In this document: positions 1 through 6,072 of the stretch, one piece after another | How positions within the stretch are numbered: position 1 is the stretch's first letter | Layout of the letters: each line of letters starts with the position of its first letter | Source of the DNA: Puniceicoccales bacterium | GTDB taxonomy: Bacteria; Verrucomicrobiota; Verrucomicrobiia; Opitutales; UBA9783 | Assembly (NCBI GenBank): GCA_031260015.1 | Contig: JAIRKR010000011.1 | Location: 1-9,310 of the forward strand | Length of the DNA stretch: 9,310 nucleotides | Reading direction: 5' to 3' | Position numbers and translations under genes: made by a program | Notes under the pieces: model-generated | What the model was told of the DNA's origin: nothing | Database searches by the model: none | The model's input: only the letters and a program-made list of their open reading frames with translations

Positions 1-179
1 TTTGAACGAAACACTTTCAAAGCGTCTAGGCGAAACTGCAGCCAGGCATTCGATTCCTTCTTTGCTTCCACCATGTACCGAATGGTGCTTTCGCCGAGAC
101 CTTTGCCCGCATCGAATGCATAAGGCATCTTTACGGCCTCTTGTTCCTTCGTTATTACACCTAAGTCCCCCAACGTCAT
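1..179 (-). CDS. sufB: SufB, Fe-S cluster assembly scaffold (N-terminal part, runs off left edge)
   Basis: Translating the minus strand from the ATG at 179-177 gives 59 residues with no stop. They contain AFDAGKGL, then IRYMVEAKKES, then WLQFRLDALKVF. This is the SufB N-terminal pattern (a GL-start segment, then K-x-E-x-x-W-x-x-x-FRL-x-AL). SufB is the scaffold subunit of the cytosolic SufBC2D complex, on which Fe-S clusters are built. The gene starts 6 bp after the sufC stop and reads the same way, so the two are almost certainly cotranscribed. There is no clear Shine-Dalgarno sequence before the ATG, so translational coupling to sufC is possible. The N-terminus is slightly shorter than in many SufB proteins. 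The rest of the gene lies outside the window. Confidence 0.85.
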   Translation of the reverse strand, partial: MTLGDLGVITKEQEAVKMPYAFDAGKGLGESTIRYMVEAKKESNAWLQFRLDALKVFRS

Positions 180-185
180 ACCGTT

Positions 186-932
186 TCAATTTTCATTAAA
201 ACCGAACTTTTGGATACGTGCCAAAAGCTCCTTACCTCCGGATTGAACAATGCGTCCAAATTTTAATAGATGAATGCGCGATGGGCAAATTTGTTCAATG
301 AAAGATATGGAATGGGTAATAATAAGAAAACCGGTCTTGCAACTTTTTTGCAAAAAATGTAGGGTATCCACAACGATTTGGAATGCCTCGATGTCCAAAC
401 TGCTATCGATTTCATCCAAGATAGCCAAGCGAGGTTGGAAAAGTAGCATTTGTAACATTTCGAGGCGTTTTTTTTCCCCCCCCGAAAACCCTCTATTGAG
501 TTCTCTACCCGTAAAATCACGTTTGAGTCCCACTTGATCCATCAAGGTGTAAAGATGATTGTAAAACTGAGTTGCAGTGTATTGGGAAGCCTGTAGATGA
601 GGGTAAGCACGAATGGCCGTTCTTAAAAAATTTGCAACGCTGACGCCTTCCACTTCGCAAGGTGATTGGAATGCCATAAAAATTCCCATCTGCGCCCTCT
701 TGTCAGGTGTCCATGGATCGACTTTTTGTTCGTCAAAAATGATATGTCCTCTTTGAGGTATATAATGAGGATGACCGACAATTGCTTTTGCCAACGAACT
801 TTTCCCAGCACCATTGGGTCCCATCAAGATATGTATTTCGGATGGCCGAATAGTCATCGACAACGCTTGCAAAACTTTTTGTCCGGCGACCTCAAGCTCC
901 AAGTTTTCAATTCTTAACGTATTGTTAGTCAT
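186..932 (-). CDS. sufC: SufC, ABC-type ATPase of the SUF Fe-S assembly system
   Basis: SufC is the cytosolic ATPase that drives conformational change in the SufBC2D scaffold; it is not a transporter. From the ATG at 932 the protein has 248 residues, the usual family length. All ABC motifs are present: Walker A GPNGAGKSS (38-46), Q-loop AFQSP (Q89), signature SGGEKKR (150-156), Walker B LAILDEID with catalytic Glu174, then SSLDI, and the switch His207 in ITHS. SufC proteins usually read DSGLD and ITHY, so SSLD and ITHS are small departures. An in-frame upstream start at 974 adds 14 basic residues unlike SufC, so I prefer 932; AAGAGA lies a few bases upstream of it. The signature motif is encoded by eight G followed by eight A, a risky homopolymer block. 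sufB follows directly. Confidence 0.93.
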   Translation of the reverse strand: MTNNTLRIENLELEVAGQKVLQALSMTIRPSEIHILMGPNGAGKSSLAKAIVGHPHYIPQRGHIIFDEQKVDPWTPDKRAQMGIFMAFQSPCEVEGVSVANFLRTAIRAYPHLQASQYTATQFYNHLYTLMDQVGLKRDFTGRELNRGFSGGEKKRLEMLQMLLFQPRLAILDEIDSSLDIEAFQIVVDTLHFLQKSCKTGFLIITHSISFIEQICPSRIHLLKFGRIVQSGGKELLARIQKFGFNEN

Positions 933-1062
933 GCGTCTCTTGTTTATTAGATGCCGCAAACGCGGTAAAGTCAACGTTTGAAGTCTTTTTCCGGGTACAA
1001 AGCCAATAGAGAGATGCTGAAAAAATACTCCGCAGTACGCCCACTTCCGTATTGAAAGACAT
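925..1062 (-). CDS. Small ORF overlapping the sufC start (45 aa, unknown)
   Basis: An ATG at 1062-1060 opens 45 codons ending in a TAA at 927-925, which overlaps the sufC start by 8 bases in another frame. The product has a modestly hydrophobic middle (SIFSASLYWLC, about residues 12-22) followed by a basic RKK, then a polar tail. An AGAG lies a few bases before the ATG. The same frame is open upstream to a TAG near 1109, with an alternative GTG start one codon earlier. I recognise no family. It could be a leader peptide coupling translation into sufC, a small membrane protein, the tail of a decayed gene, or chance. The stop-start overlap is the only structural argument that it is translated. 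Confidence 0.25.
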   Translation of the reverse strand: MSFNTEVGVLRSIFSASLYWLCTRKKTSNVDFTAFAASNKQETHD

Positions 1063-1139
1063 CACTCTACGCAATGAACCTTTAGCCCAAAAGCGACGAC
1101 ACCCGGCCTATGCTTGTAATGAAGGCCGAAATGCTCGGA

Positions 1140-1955
1140 CTACCAATTAAACTTTGTTCGCAGGTTTTCGAAATAAGAAAAGTTGTCAGGTTGGGTAAAA
1201 ACAATGGTTTTTTTGGCAATTCCGAGCGTCAATGGCAGCTTGACGTCGGGTAATTTTTTCCCATCCACAACAACCTCTACATCTTCTTTTGTTTTCACGT
1301 ATAGATGAATGGAATTGTCGAACACCAAGGTACGATTGAAGAAATCGTGTGGACAAATAGGTGTCATGCACCACGTACTACTACTGGGATGTAAAACGGG
1401 ACCGTGGGCGGATAAATTGTAGGCGGTAGATCCTGTGGAAGTACAAAAAATCATACCATCCGAACGCGTGTGGGTCACCCATACCCCCGAATTCAGATAA
1501 ACATCTAGGGGAACTAAACGCAAAGCTTTTGATTTAATCACAATATCGTTAAGGGCGAAAAAAGTGGTTCGATCGCATGTTTGCGCTTGCAGGATATGTC
1601 TGCGCACGGTCTTGTAATTCCCCTGCAGGAATAACGGCAGTGCCTGTAGGAAATCTTCAACGGAATACATGGTTAAGAATCCCAGTCTTCCACAATTGAC
1701 ACCGATAATGGTTTTCTTCGTTGCCAATGCGTAGGGAACCACATTCAAAAGCGTTCCATCGCCACCCACGCTCACGATGGCGTCGCAGTTATCGGGATTA
1801 AGAGTATTCAGCCGCGAAAGCGGATGTGTCGTCATTTGCATACCCGCTCTATTGCAATTCTCCAATATCGAAGGTAATTGCTGCTGGACACTTTGCTTGA
1901 CTTCGTTGACCACCAAAAGCATCCTCCGAATAGGTATTGTTTTTGTATTGTACAT
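1140..1955 (-). CDS. nadK: NAD kinase
   Basis: NAD kinase phosphorylates NAD to NADP in the cytosol and is normally essential. The 271-residue protein has the family's landmarks: GGDGT at 64-68 with catalytic Asp66, GVNCGRLGFL at 85-94, the nicotinamide-side Asn136-Asp137 (ALNDIVI), the glycine-rich TSTGSTAY at 172-179, TPICPH at 198-203, and VVVDGKK near 229-234. Length is typical. The usual TPTGSTAY has Ser in place of Pro at residue 173, and the following HPSSSTW segment is less hydrophobic than normal. Both look like drift in an otherwise intact gene. The ATG at 1955 has no Shine-Dalgarno sequence; an in-frame ATG at 1922 is a second possibility but would remove an N-terminal segment of normal length. 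It is divergent from the kdsC-tsaD pair, and the control regions of both must lie in the short gap. Confidence 0.93.
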   Translation of the reverse strand: MYNTKTIPIRRMLLVVNEVKQSVQQQLPSILENCNRAGMQMTTHPLSRLNTLNPDNCDAIVSVGGDGTLLNVVPYALATKKTIIGVNCGRLGFLTMYSVEDFLQALPLFLQGNYKTVRRHILQAQTCDRTTFFALNDIVIKSKALRLVPLDVYLNSGVWVTHTRSDGMIFCTSTGSTAYNLSAHGPVLHPSSSTWCMTPICPHDFFNRTLVFDNSIHLYVKTKEDVEVVVDGKKLPDVKLPLTLGIAKKTIVFTQPDNFSYFENLRTKFNW

Positions 1956-1982
1956 TTTTCGAAATATTTCTATGTTACGTCT

Positions 1983-2495
1983 ATGTCACGATCTAAGGTC
2001 ATAGACTCTAGCATTTTAAAAATGCTAAGCAAGATTCGTTTAATTGCATTTGACGTTGATGGGGTGCTTACGGATGGACGAATCTATTATGGAGCGCAAG
2101 GGGAATGCATGAAGGTGTTTCATTCAAAAGATGGATACGGTATCCGACTTGCGCGAGAACAGGGTTATCATTTGGCCCTCATTACGGCAAGAAAGTCTGT
2201 ATTTGTTGAGAAGCGAGCTGCCGATTGGGGACTAAAGCACGTTTTTCAGGACGTTCAAGACAAGCAACTTGTCTTCGAAGCTCTATGCAGAGAATTGAAC
2301 ATTGACTACGAACAAACTACCTATATGGGAGACGATGTTTTGGATATACCCGTTTTAAAGCTCGTTGGTTTTGCCACATGCCCTCAAGATGCAATACCTG
2401 TTGTGAAAAAAAGTTGTCATTGGATTTCAAAATATAAGGGAGGATTAGGAGCCGCAAGAGAGTTGTTTGACCTCATTTTGAGTGCAAGAGAATAA
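1983..2495 (+). CDS. kdsC: KdsC-type phosphatase (3-deoxy-D-manno-octulosonate 8-phosphate phosphatase)
   Basis: This HAD-superfamily enzyme of the small tetrameric C0 type removes phosphate from Kdo-8-phosphate to give Kdo, the sugar that links lipid A to core LPS. From the ATG at 1983 the product is 170 residues. Motif I is DVDGVLTDG (24-32, nucleophile Asp24, acid/base Asp26), then FHSKDGYGI as in KdsC, motif II LITARKS near 66-72, a conserved Lys near 94, and motif III GDDVLDIPVL (116-125). The C-terminus GGLGAARELFDLIL matches the family's GGxGAxRE tail that reaches a neighbouring active site. The open frame extends back to 1878, but that part is antisense to nadK and is not protein-like. 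An ATG at 2022 is the alternative start; neither has an SD sequence. The stop abuts tsaD. Other C0 phosphatases have similar motifs, so the substrate is inferred. Confidence 0.87.
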   Translation: MSRSKVIDSSILKMLSKIRLIAFDVDGVLTDGRIYYGAQGECMKVFHSKDGYGIRLAREQGYHLALITARKSVFVEKRAADWGLKHVFQDVQDKQLVFEALCRELNIDYEQTTYMGDDVLDIPVLKLVGFATCPQDAIPVVKKSCHWISKYKGGLGAARELFDLILSARE

Positions 2496-3524
2496 ATGCT
2501 AATGCGTTACCTTGGCCTAGAAAGTTCGTGCGATGAATCGGCCATAGCTATTTGGGAAACAGGCAAGGGTATCGTTTACGAGCAAGTGCTATCGCAAGTT
2601 GACTCCCATAGCCCATACGGAGGTGTGATGCCTAGCATTGCCATTCGTGAACACTTGGTGGGTTTTCAAATACTCCTTGAGAAAATTCAATTGAGCGTAG
2701 ATTTAAAGCGTTTAGATGGCATCGGAGTAACGCATGGGCCTGGTTTGATGGGCTGTCTAGGGGTCGGACTTGCCTACGCCCAATCCTTACAACTCATTTT
2801 ACGTAAGCCACTGATGGGGATCAATCACCTACAAGGACATGCGCTATCTCCCTTTATGGCTCACGCATATGCGCCAAGCTTCTCTTGGGAACAGATATGT
2901 CCCCATCTGGGCCTATTGGTGTCCGGTGGCAACACGTTGCTATTCAAAATGACACACAAGGAGGCAGGTTTTACATTTGAGGTATTGGCTCAAACGCAGG
3001 ATGACGCCGCCGGCGAAGCCTTGGATAAAGGAGCTCGTCTATTGGGATTTTCATATCCAGGGGGCCCTTTGATTGAACAAGCGGCAAAACAAGGAGACGC
3101 AAAAGCTTTTCAATTCCCCGAAGCTTTTAAAAAGTGCGACGAATGGCAGTTTAGTTTTTCTGGATTGAAAACAAGCTTGCGTTACTTTTTAGATAAGCAC
3201 CCCAAAACGTGGATTGAACACCATAAGTCGTCGATTTGTGCAGCCTACGAAGAAGCTATTGTGAATGCGCTGACCCGTAAGGTCTCATGCGCGTTGCAAC
3301 AAACACATTATCAAAGTTTAGGTTTATCTGGAGGTGTCGCCAACAATGAACGTTTACGCCACGCGTGCCAACGTATCGCGCAACATTACGGCGTACCGCT
3401 TTTTTTGCCCGAAAAATCTCATTGCGGTGATAACGCTTCCATGATTGCCTTCCTCACTTCGCTCAAATTGGAAAAAATACCTACTTTTCACTTGAATCCC
3501 AATCTAAAGATAAATGAAGACTAA
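2496..3524 (+). CDS. tsaD: TsaD, tRNA N6-adenosine threonylcarbamoyltransferase
   Basis: TsaD transfers the threonylcarbamoyl group from TC-AMP (made by TsaC) to A37 of ANN-decoding tRNAs, working with TsaB and TsaE; it is cytosolic and near-universal. At 342 residues it has normal length. Visible landmarks are GLESSCDESA (7-16), the metal ligands His111 and His115 in HLQGH, the nucleotide-binding SGGNT (143-147), DKGARLLGFSYPGG (177-190), FSFSGLKTS (219-227), SGGVANNERLR (278-288) and metal-binding Asp312 in GDNASMIAF. Bacterial proteins usually read SGGHT; the Asn here is the form I associate with archaeal/eukaryotic Kae1. The ATG directly follows the kdsC TAA, so the genes should be cotranscribed; an in-frame ATG at 2502 is the alternative start. 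The stop is overlapped by another ATG that leads into a broken frame. Confidence 0.95.
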   Translation: MLMRYLGLESSCDESAIAIWETGKGIVYEQVLSQVDSHSPYGGVMPSIAIREHLVGFQILLEKIQLSVDLKRLDGIGVTHGPGLMGCLGVGLAYAQSLQLILRKPLMGINHLQGHALSPFMAHAYAPSFSWEQICPHLGLLVSGGNTLLFKMTHKEAGFTFEVLAQTQDDAAGEALDKGARLLGFSYPGGPLIEQAAKQGDAKAFQFPEAFKKCDEWQFSFSGLKTSLRYFLDKHPKTWIEHHKSSICAAYEEAIVNALTRKVSCALQQTHYQSLGLSGGVANNERLRHACQRIAQHYGVPLFLPEKSHCGDNASMIAFLTSLKLEKIPTFHLNPNLKINED

Positions 3525-3929
3525 TGGGACCGAAAATAAAATTTCACGGATGGGGAGCAATCGGGGTATAAACGATTATCAGCAGGTACTTAAAAATGAT
3601 TGATAATGCTGAAACTATTTTAACGAGCTCGTTGCGAAAAGCGTTGTTTACAAAAAATGATGGCTTTGGATTAAACTTTAATGGTTCTGGAGTAAACTAC
3701 ACAAACACGCCTTGATTACCCTTAACTGCATTCGTTAAAAAAAGGTAAAAAACATCCCTCTTGGGAAGCCGAAGTCGTTTCTTAGCTTACAAAATCAAAA
3801 AGCTACTTGCAGTTTTGGGTTAAGATGTGTTTTATACGCCGGGTATCTTTGGCAAAAATTTCTTTCGTTTATCTGACAAGCTCTGATATCGAAATTATAC
3901 CTACACATTCCGCATGGATATCCCGTGGG
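3524..3929 (+). pseudogene. No intact gene; possible decayed ORF after tsaD
   Basis: This 405-bp gap between the convergent tsaD and glycosylase genes holds no intact ORF of useful length on either strand, no tRNA-like cloverleaf and no convincing terminator hairpin. An ATG at 3524-3526 overlaps the tsaD stop (TAATG), the usual geometry of coupled genes. The frame begins MGPKIKFHGWGAIGV and stops at 3569-3571. The same frame continues with a protein-like stretch (NAETILTSSLRKAL, then FGLNFNGSGVNYTNTP), stops again near 3712, and has three more stops before 3896. Five stops in about 125 codons is not far from chance, so a dead gene is only a possibility, supported mainly by the overlap and the texture of the first 60 codons. 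I do not recognise a family. Confidence 0.3.
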
Positions 3930-4460
3930 TTAGGCAACAAATTTCCCCACAAATCTAAAAGGTTTTTGTGACCATATGGAACCTGCATAATGGATACCTA
4001 TACGTGGTGTTGCTTGAATTTGAATGCATTGTGGATGTACGGGTTTTTCGATCCACAAGCCGCAAGAACGAGAACAAAGAGTACCATTGTAAGCCCCGTC
4101 AATGTTGAGCGCCTTCGTGAGCCTTCCGGGGCCTGAAAATTTATCAAGTCCACGGATGAGTACCGCCGATGCGTAATCTTCGTGATCTACCACAAGATTG
4201 AGCATAGAATACATACCATAGCAAAGGTAAATGTACCAACACCCCGCATCTCTAAACATGGGAGCATTACGTTTTGTCTTACCAAAGCGCGCATGCGAAG
4301 CCAAATCTTGATCATTCAAGTAAGCTTCCGTTTCCAGAATTGCATATTGACCAATGGTTGCACCCTCATTTTGCTTACACAAAAAACATCCAATAAGGTC
4401 ACGAGCCACCTCGATTGCCGAACGTCTTATAAATTCAACCGGCAAAGACAATTCTGACAT
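3930..4460 (-). CDS. 3-methyladenine DNA glycosylase, AAG/MPG family
   Basis: This monofunctional glycosylase removes alkylated and deaminated purines such as 3-methyladenine and hypoxanthine, starting base excision repair. From the ATG at 4460 the protein has 176 residues, at the short end of the bacterial AAG range. Landmarks are ARDLIG near the N-terminus, ILETEAYLNDQDLASH (catalytic Glu45, base-stacking Tyr47, His56), GKTKRNAPMF (60-69), WYIYLCYGMY (75-84), LNLVV, and AVLIRGLD with Arg103, then the GPGRLTKAL segment. The C-terminus GIHYAGSIWSQKPFRF corresponds to the family's RIGI-W-x-x-PWRF end, with a change at the usual Pro-Trp. An in-frame GTG at 4490 directly after the upp stop is an alternative start, but family similarity begins only after 4460. 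It lies 30 bp behind upp and is probably cotranscribed with it. Confidence 0.9.
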   Translation of the reverse strand: MSELSLPVEFIRRSAIEVARDLIGCFLCKQNEGATIGQYAILETEAYLNDQDLASHARFGKTKRNAPMFRDAGCWYIYLCYGMYSMLNLVVDHEDYASAVLIRGLDKFSGPGRLTKALNIDGAYNGTLCSRSCGLWIEKPVHPQCIQIQATPRIGIHYAGSIWSQKPFRFVGKFVA

Positions 4461-4490
4461 GACGCATGAAAAAAATTTTATGCGCAACAC

Positions 4491-5108
4491 TTACTGTTGC
4501 GTTCCCAACCAACGATCTCCAAAATCACCCAAACCGGGAACAATGTACTTCTGTTGATTAAGCGATGCATCTATGGCACCCGTGTACAAGGTAATATCTT
4601 CAAAAGAACTTAGATGCTCAATCCCCTGTTGGGCTGCCACGATAGAAATAATAGCCAACGACTTAGGTTGATGTGGAAGAATTTCTTGTATGCTTGAAAC
4701 GAGGGTCCCACCTGTTGCCAACATGGGTTCCAGAATGAAAACGTGCTGCCCTTTGATCTCCGGCAGTTTTTGATAATAAGTGGATGATTCTGCCGTTTTC
4801 TCATCGCGTTGCGCACCCACCATACCTATTTTTGCATCCGGAAAAAATTTAAGTGCAATGTCCAACAAAGATAATCCTGCTCTTAAAATTGGAATAAATA
4901 CAGGTGCCTTAACTACGATACCCTCACACTTGGCAAGCGGCGTTTCAATATCGTGTTTTTCCCATTCCAGCTTGCGCGTTGCCTCTCCCAGCAACAATGA
5001 TCCCAACACGTACGTATTTCTTCTGAAACCTGTAATGGACGTATTTTTATCGCGTAACTGCGTTAAACAATGCAACCCGACCACGTGATTAAGCTCAACA
5101 ACTTGCAT
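4491..5108 (-). CDS. upp: Uracil phosphoribosyltransferase
   Basis: Upp makes UMP and pyrophosphate from uracil and PRPP in the pyrimidine salvage pathway. The 205-residue product has the typical length and order of features: N-terminal VELNHVVGLHCLTQLRD, the VFIPILRAGLSLLD segment (70-83), the PRPP loop EPMLATGGT (127-135), and the uracil-binding PGLGDFGDRWLGT (191-203) at the C-terminus. The PRPP loop usually begins with Asp (DPMLATGGS), so Glu127 is a conservative change. The ATG at 5108 is overlapped by a short upstream ORF. An AGAGG at 5125-5121 is about 12 bases from this ATG, rather far, and is better placed for an out-of-frame ATG at 5115 that stops after six codons. The gene sits between the Nudix gene and the DNA glycosylase on the same strand. 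Confidence 0.95.
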   Translation of the reverse strand: MQVVELNHVVGLHCLTQLRDKNTSITGFRRNTYVLGSLLLGEATRKLEWEKHDIETPLAKCEGIVVKAPVFIPILRAGLSLLDIALKFFPDAKIGMVGAQRDEKTAESSTYYQKLPEIKGQHVFILEPMLATGGTLVSSIQEILPHQPKSLAIISIVAAQQGIEHLSSFEDITLYTGAIDASLNQQKYIVPGLGDFGDRWLGTQQ

Positions 5109-5190
5109 AGGACATTTTTACCTCTTTCTCAATTGCATTGGCAAGCTGTTTATTGACTAAAAATTCTTCCACGAAGGTATGTCTTTTCAT
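5095..5190 (-). CDS. Small ORF between the Nudix gene and upp (31 aa, unknown)
   Basis: An ATG at 5190-5188 opens 31 codons, starting MKRHTFVEEFLVNKQ and ending in a TGA at 5097-5095, which overlaps the upp start by 14 bases in a different frame. The ORF is in the same frame as the Nudix gene and begins two codons after its TAG stop. It can therefore be read as an independent coupled small protein, or as the former C-terminal tail of the Nudix protein cut off by a nonsense change. The predicted peptide is helical and charged (VEEFLVNKQLANAIEKEVK), unlike random sequence but without a family I know. It contains the AGAGG that probably serves as the upp ribosome binding site, so part of it may be constrained for that reason alone. 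Confidence 0.35.
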   Translation of the reverse strand: MKRHTFVEEFLVNKQLANAIEKEVKMSYASC

Positions 5191-5193
5191 CTT

Positions 5194-5850
5194 CTAGGGT
5201 ACGGCATGCGACTTCTCCCATTTCAGGTAATCCCTTAAAATTTCAGCGTGATCAAAAGTCAGTTCTTGCCAAGGCATATTTGCTTCCGTGTATATTAATA
5301 CCTTAGACGCATCTGTACCCGCCTCAGGGGTGACGTCATCGATCCGAGCCACTTGCACAATATCTATGACATGAAGACGAGGATCCCTATTAGGTGAAGA
5401 GTAAACTCGAAATTGCTCAAGTTGGGTGATAATTACACCACACTCTTCCTTCATCTCGCGTAGGGCGGTCTGCTCAATCGATTCTCCATATTCGACAAAG
5501 CCTCCTGGCAAAGCTTTCCCATAGGGAGGGTTATGGCGTTCTATCAATAAAAATCCAGTGAAAACACCTTGATTGTATATTTTCACAATAACTGATGTGG
5601 CCGTTGCTGGACTGCGATACGCTTTGGACTTGTGTTCAAAATCCTTAATTTCTCTGGATGATCTATGGGTGTCGTTTTCTGCGTACGTCTGACTTGTCTG
5701 CTCCAGCGCTGTAGCCGAATTGGGTCCCGTATCTGCTCGGGTTATAGATGACTCGAGCACAACGTGTTCCTTTTGTCGCAGGTGACCGATTTGACTAAAA
5801 ACAAATGCAGATAGCACAACCCCTCCGAGACCTATAAGAGCCCACTTCAT
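5194..5850 (-). CDS. Membrane-anchored Nudix hydrolase
   Basis: Nudix enzymes split nucleoside diphosphates linked to another group. A complete Nudix box GX5EX7REUXEEXGU lies at residues 117-139 (GFVEYGES through REMKEECGV), with the metal-binding Glu residues intact. The domain runs from about residue 80 (ATSVIVKIY) to the end; after the box, VYSSPNRDPRLHV (150-162) resembles the RDPR stretch of ADP-ribose pyrophosphatase-like Nudix proteins, so ADP-ribose or a similar sugar nucleotide is a plausible substrate (inference). Residues 1-21, MKWALIGLGGVVLSAFVFSQI, form one membrane segment or uncleaved signal, followed by a polar linker of about 55 residues. Such an anchor is unusual for the family. 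I use the ATG at 5850; a TTG at 5859 is in frame. The frame stays open for 32 codons beyond the TAG stop. Confidence 0.85.
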   Translation of the reverse strand: MKWALIGLGGVVLSAFVFSQIGHLRQKEHVVLESSITRADTGPNSATALEQTSQTYAENDTHRSSREIKDFEHKSKAYRSPATATSVIVKIYNQGVFTGFLLIERHNPPYGKALPGGFVEYGESIEQTALREMKEECGVIITQLEQFRVYSSPNRDPRLHVIDIVQVARIDDVTPEAGTDASKVLIYTEANMPWQELTFDHAEILRDYLKWEKSHAVP

Positions 5851-5859
5851 GCCTAGCAA

Positions 5860-6072
5860 GTTAGTGTAAGCCCCCGTACTTTACAAGACTAAAATCTTCA
5901 AAATGTTCTAAAAAATGTTCAACAAGAGTCATGCTGAAAAAATGCTTCGCTCTGGCATACCACTTGACATGGATCGACTGTCATCCAATCCTATAACCCT
6001 AAACTGTTGGAAGAAGTTTTAAAAACAGCTTGCTTTGATACGTCCGTTTCCCATTAACTTAAATTTTAAGGA
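5860..6072. other. Divergent intergenic region, likely holding both promoters
   Basis: This 213-bp gap separates the leftward Nudix-upp cluster from the rightward PilP-like/secretin pair, so promoters for both should lie here. It is rich in A and T. Three near copies of a 9-mer occur at 5891-5899 (AAAATCTTC), 5900-5908 and 5912-5920 (both AAAATGTTC). A TTGACA at 5964-5969 and a TATAAC at 5992-5997 are 22 bases apart, too far for a standard sigma-70 pair. No ORF of meaningful length and no tRNA is visible. Confidence 0.35.

Noticed and set aside
343..358. TTTTTTGCAAAAAA palindrome as a terminator or operator
   Set aside because: It lies inside the sufC coding sequence, has almost no loop or GC stem, and is explained by the codons for HFLQK.
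666..917. Plus-strand frame of 83 codons opposite sufC, and similar frames opposite or within other genes
   Set aside because: They are shadows of well-supported genes, with no motif, start signal or protein-like composition of their own.
933..974. Longer SufC start at 974
   Set aside because: The extra 14 residues are basic and unlike SufC, whereas the ATG at 932 gives the usual N-terminus and length.
1878..1982. N-terminal extension of the KdsC-type phosphatase
   Set aside because: These codons lie antisense to nadK, and the family fold starts just before DVDGVLTDG; the ATG at 1983 gives a normal length.
5964..5997. TTGACA followed by TATAAC as a sigma-70 promoter for the 6073 gene
   Set aside because: The spacer is 22 bases, well outside the usual 16-18, and no better -10 box lies at the right distance.
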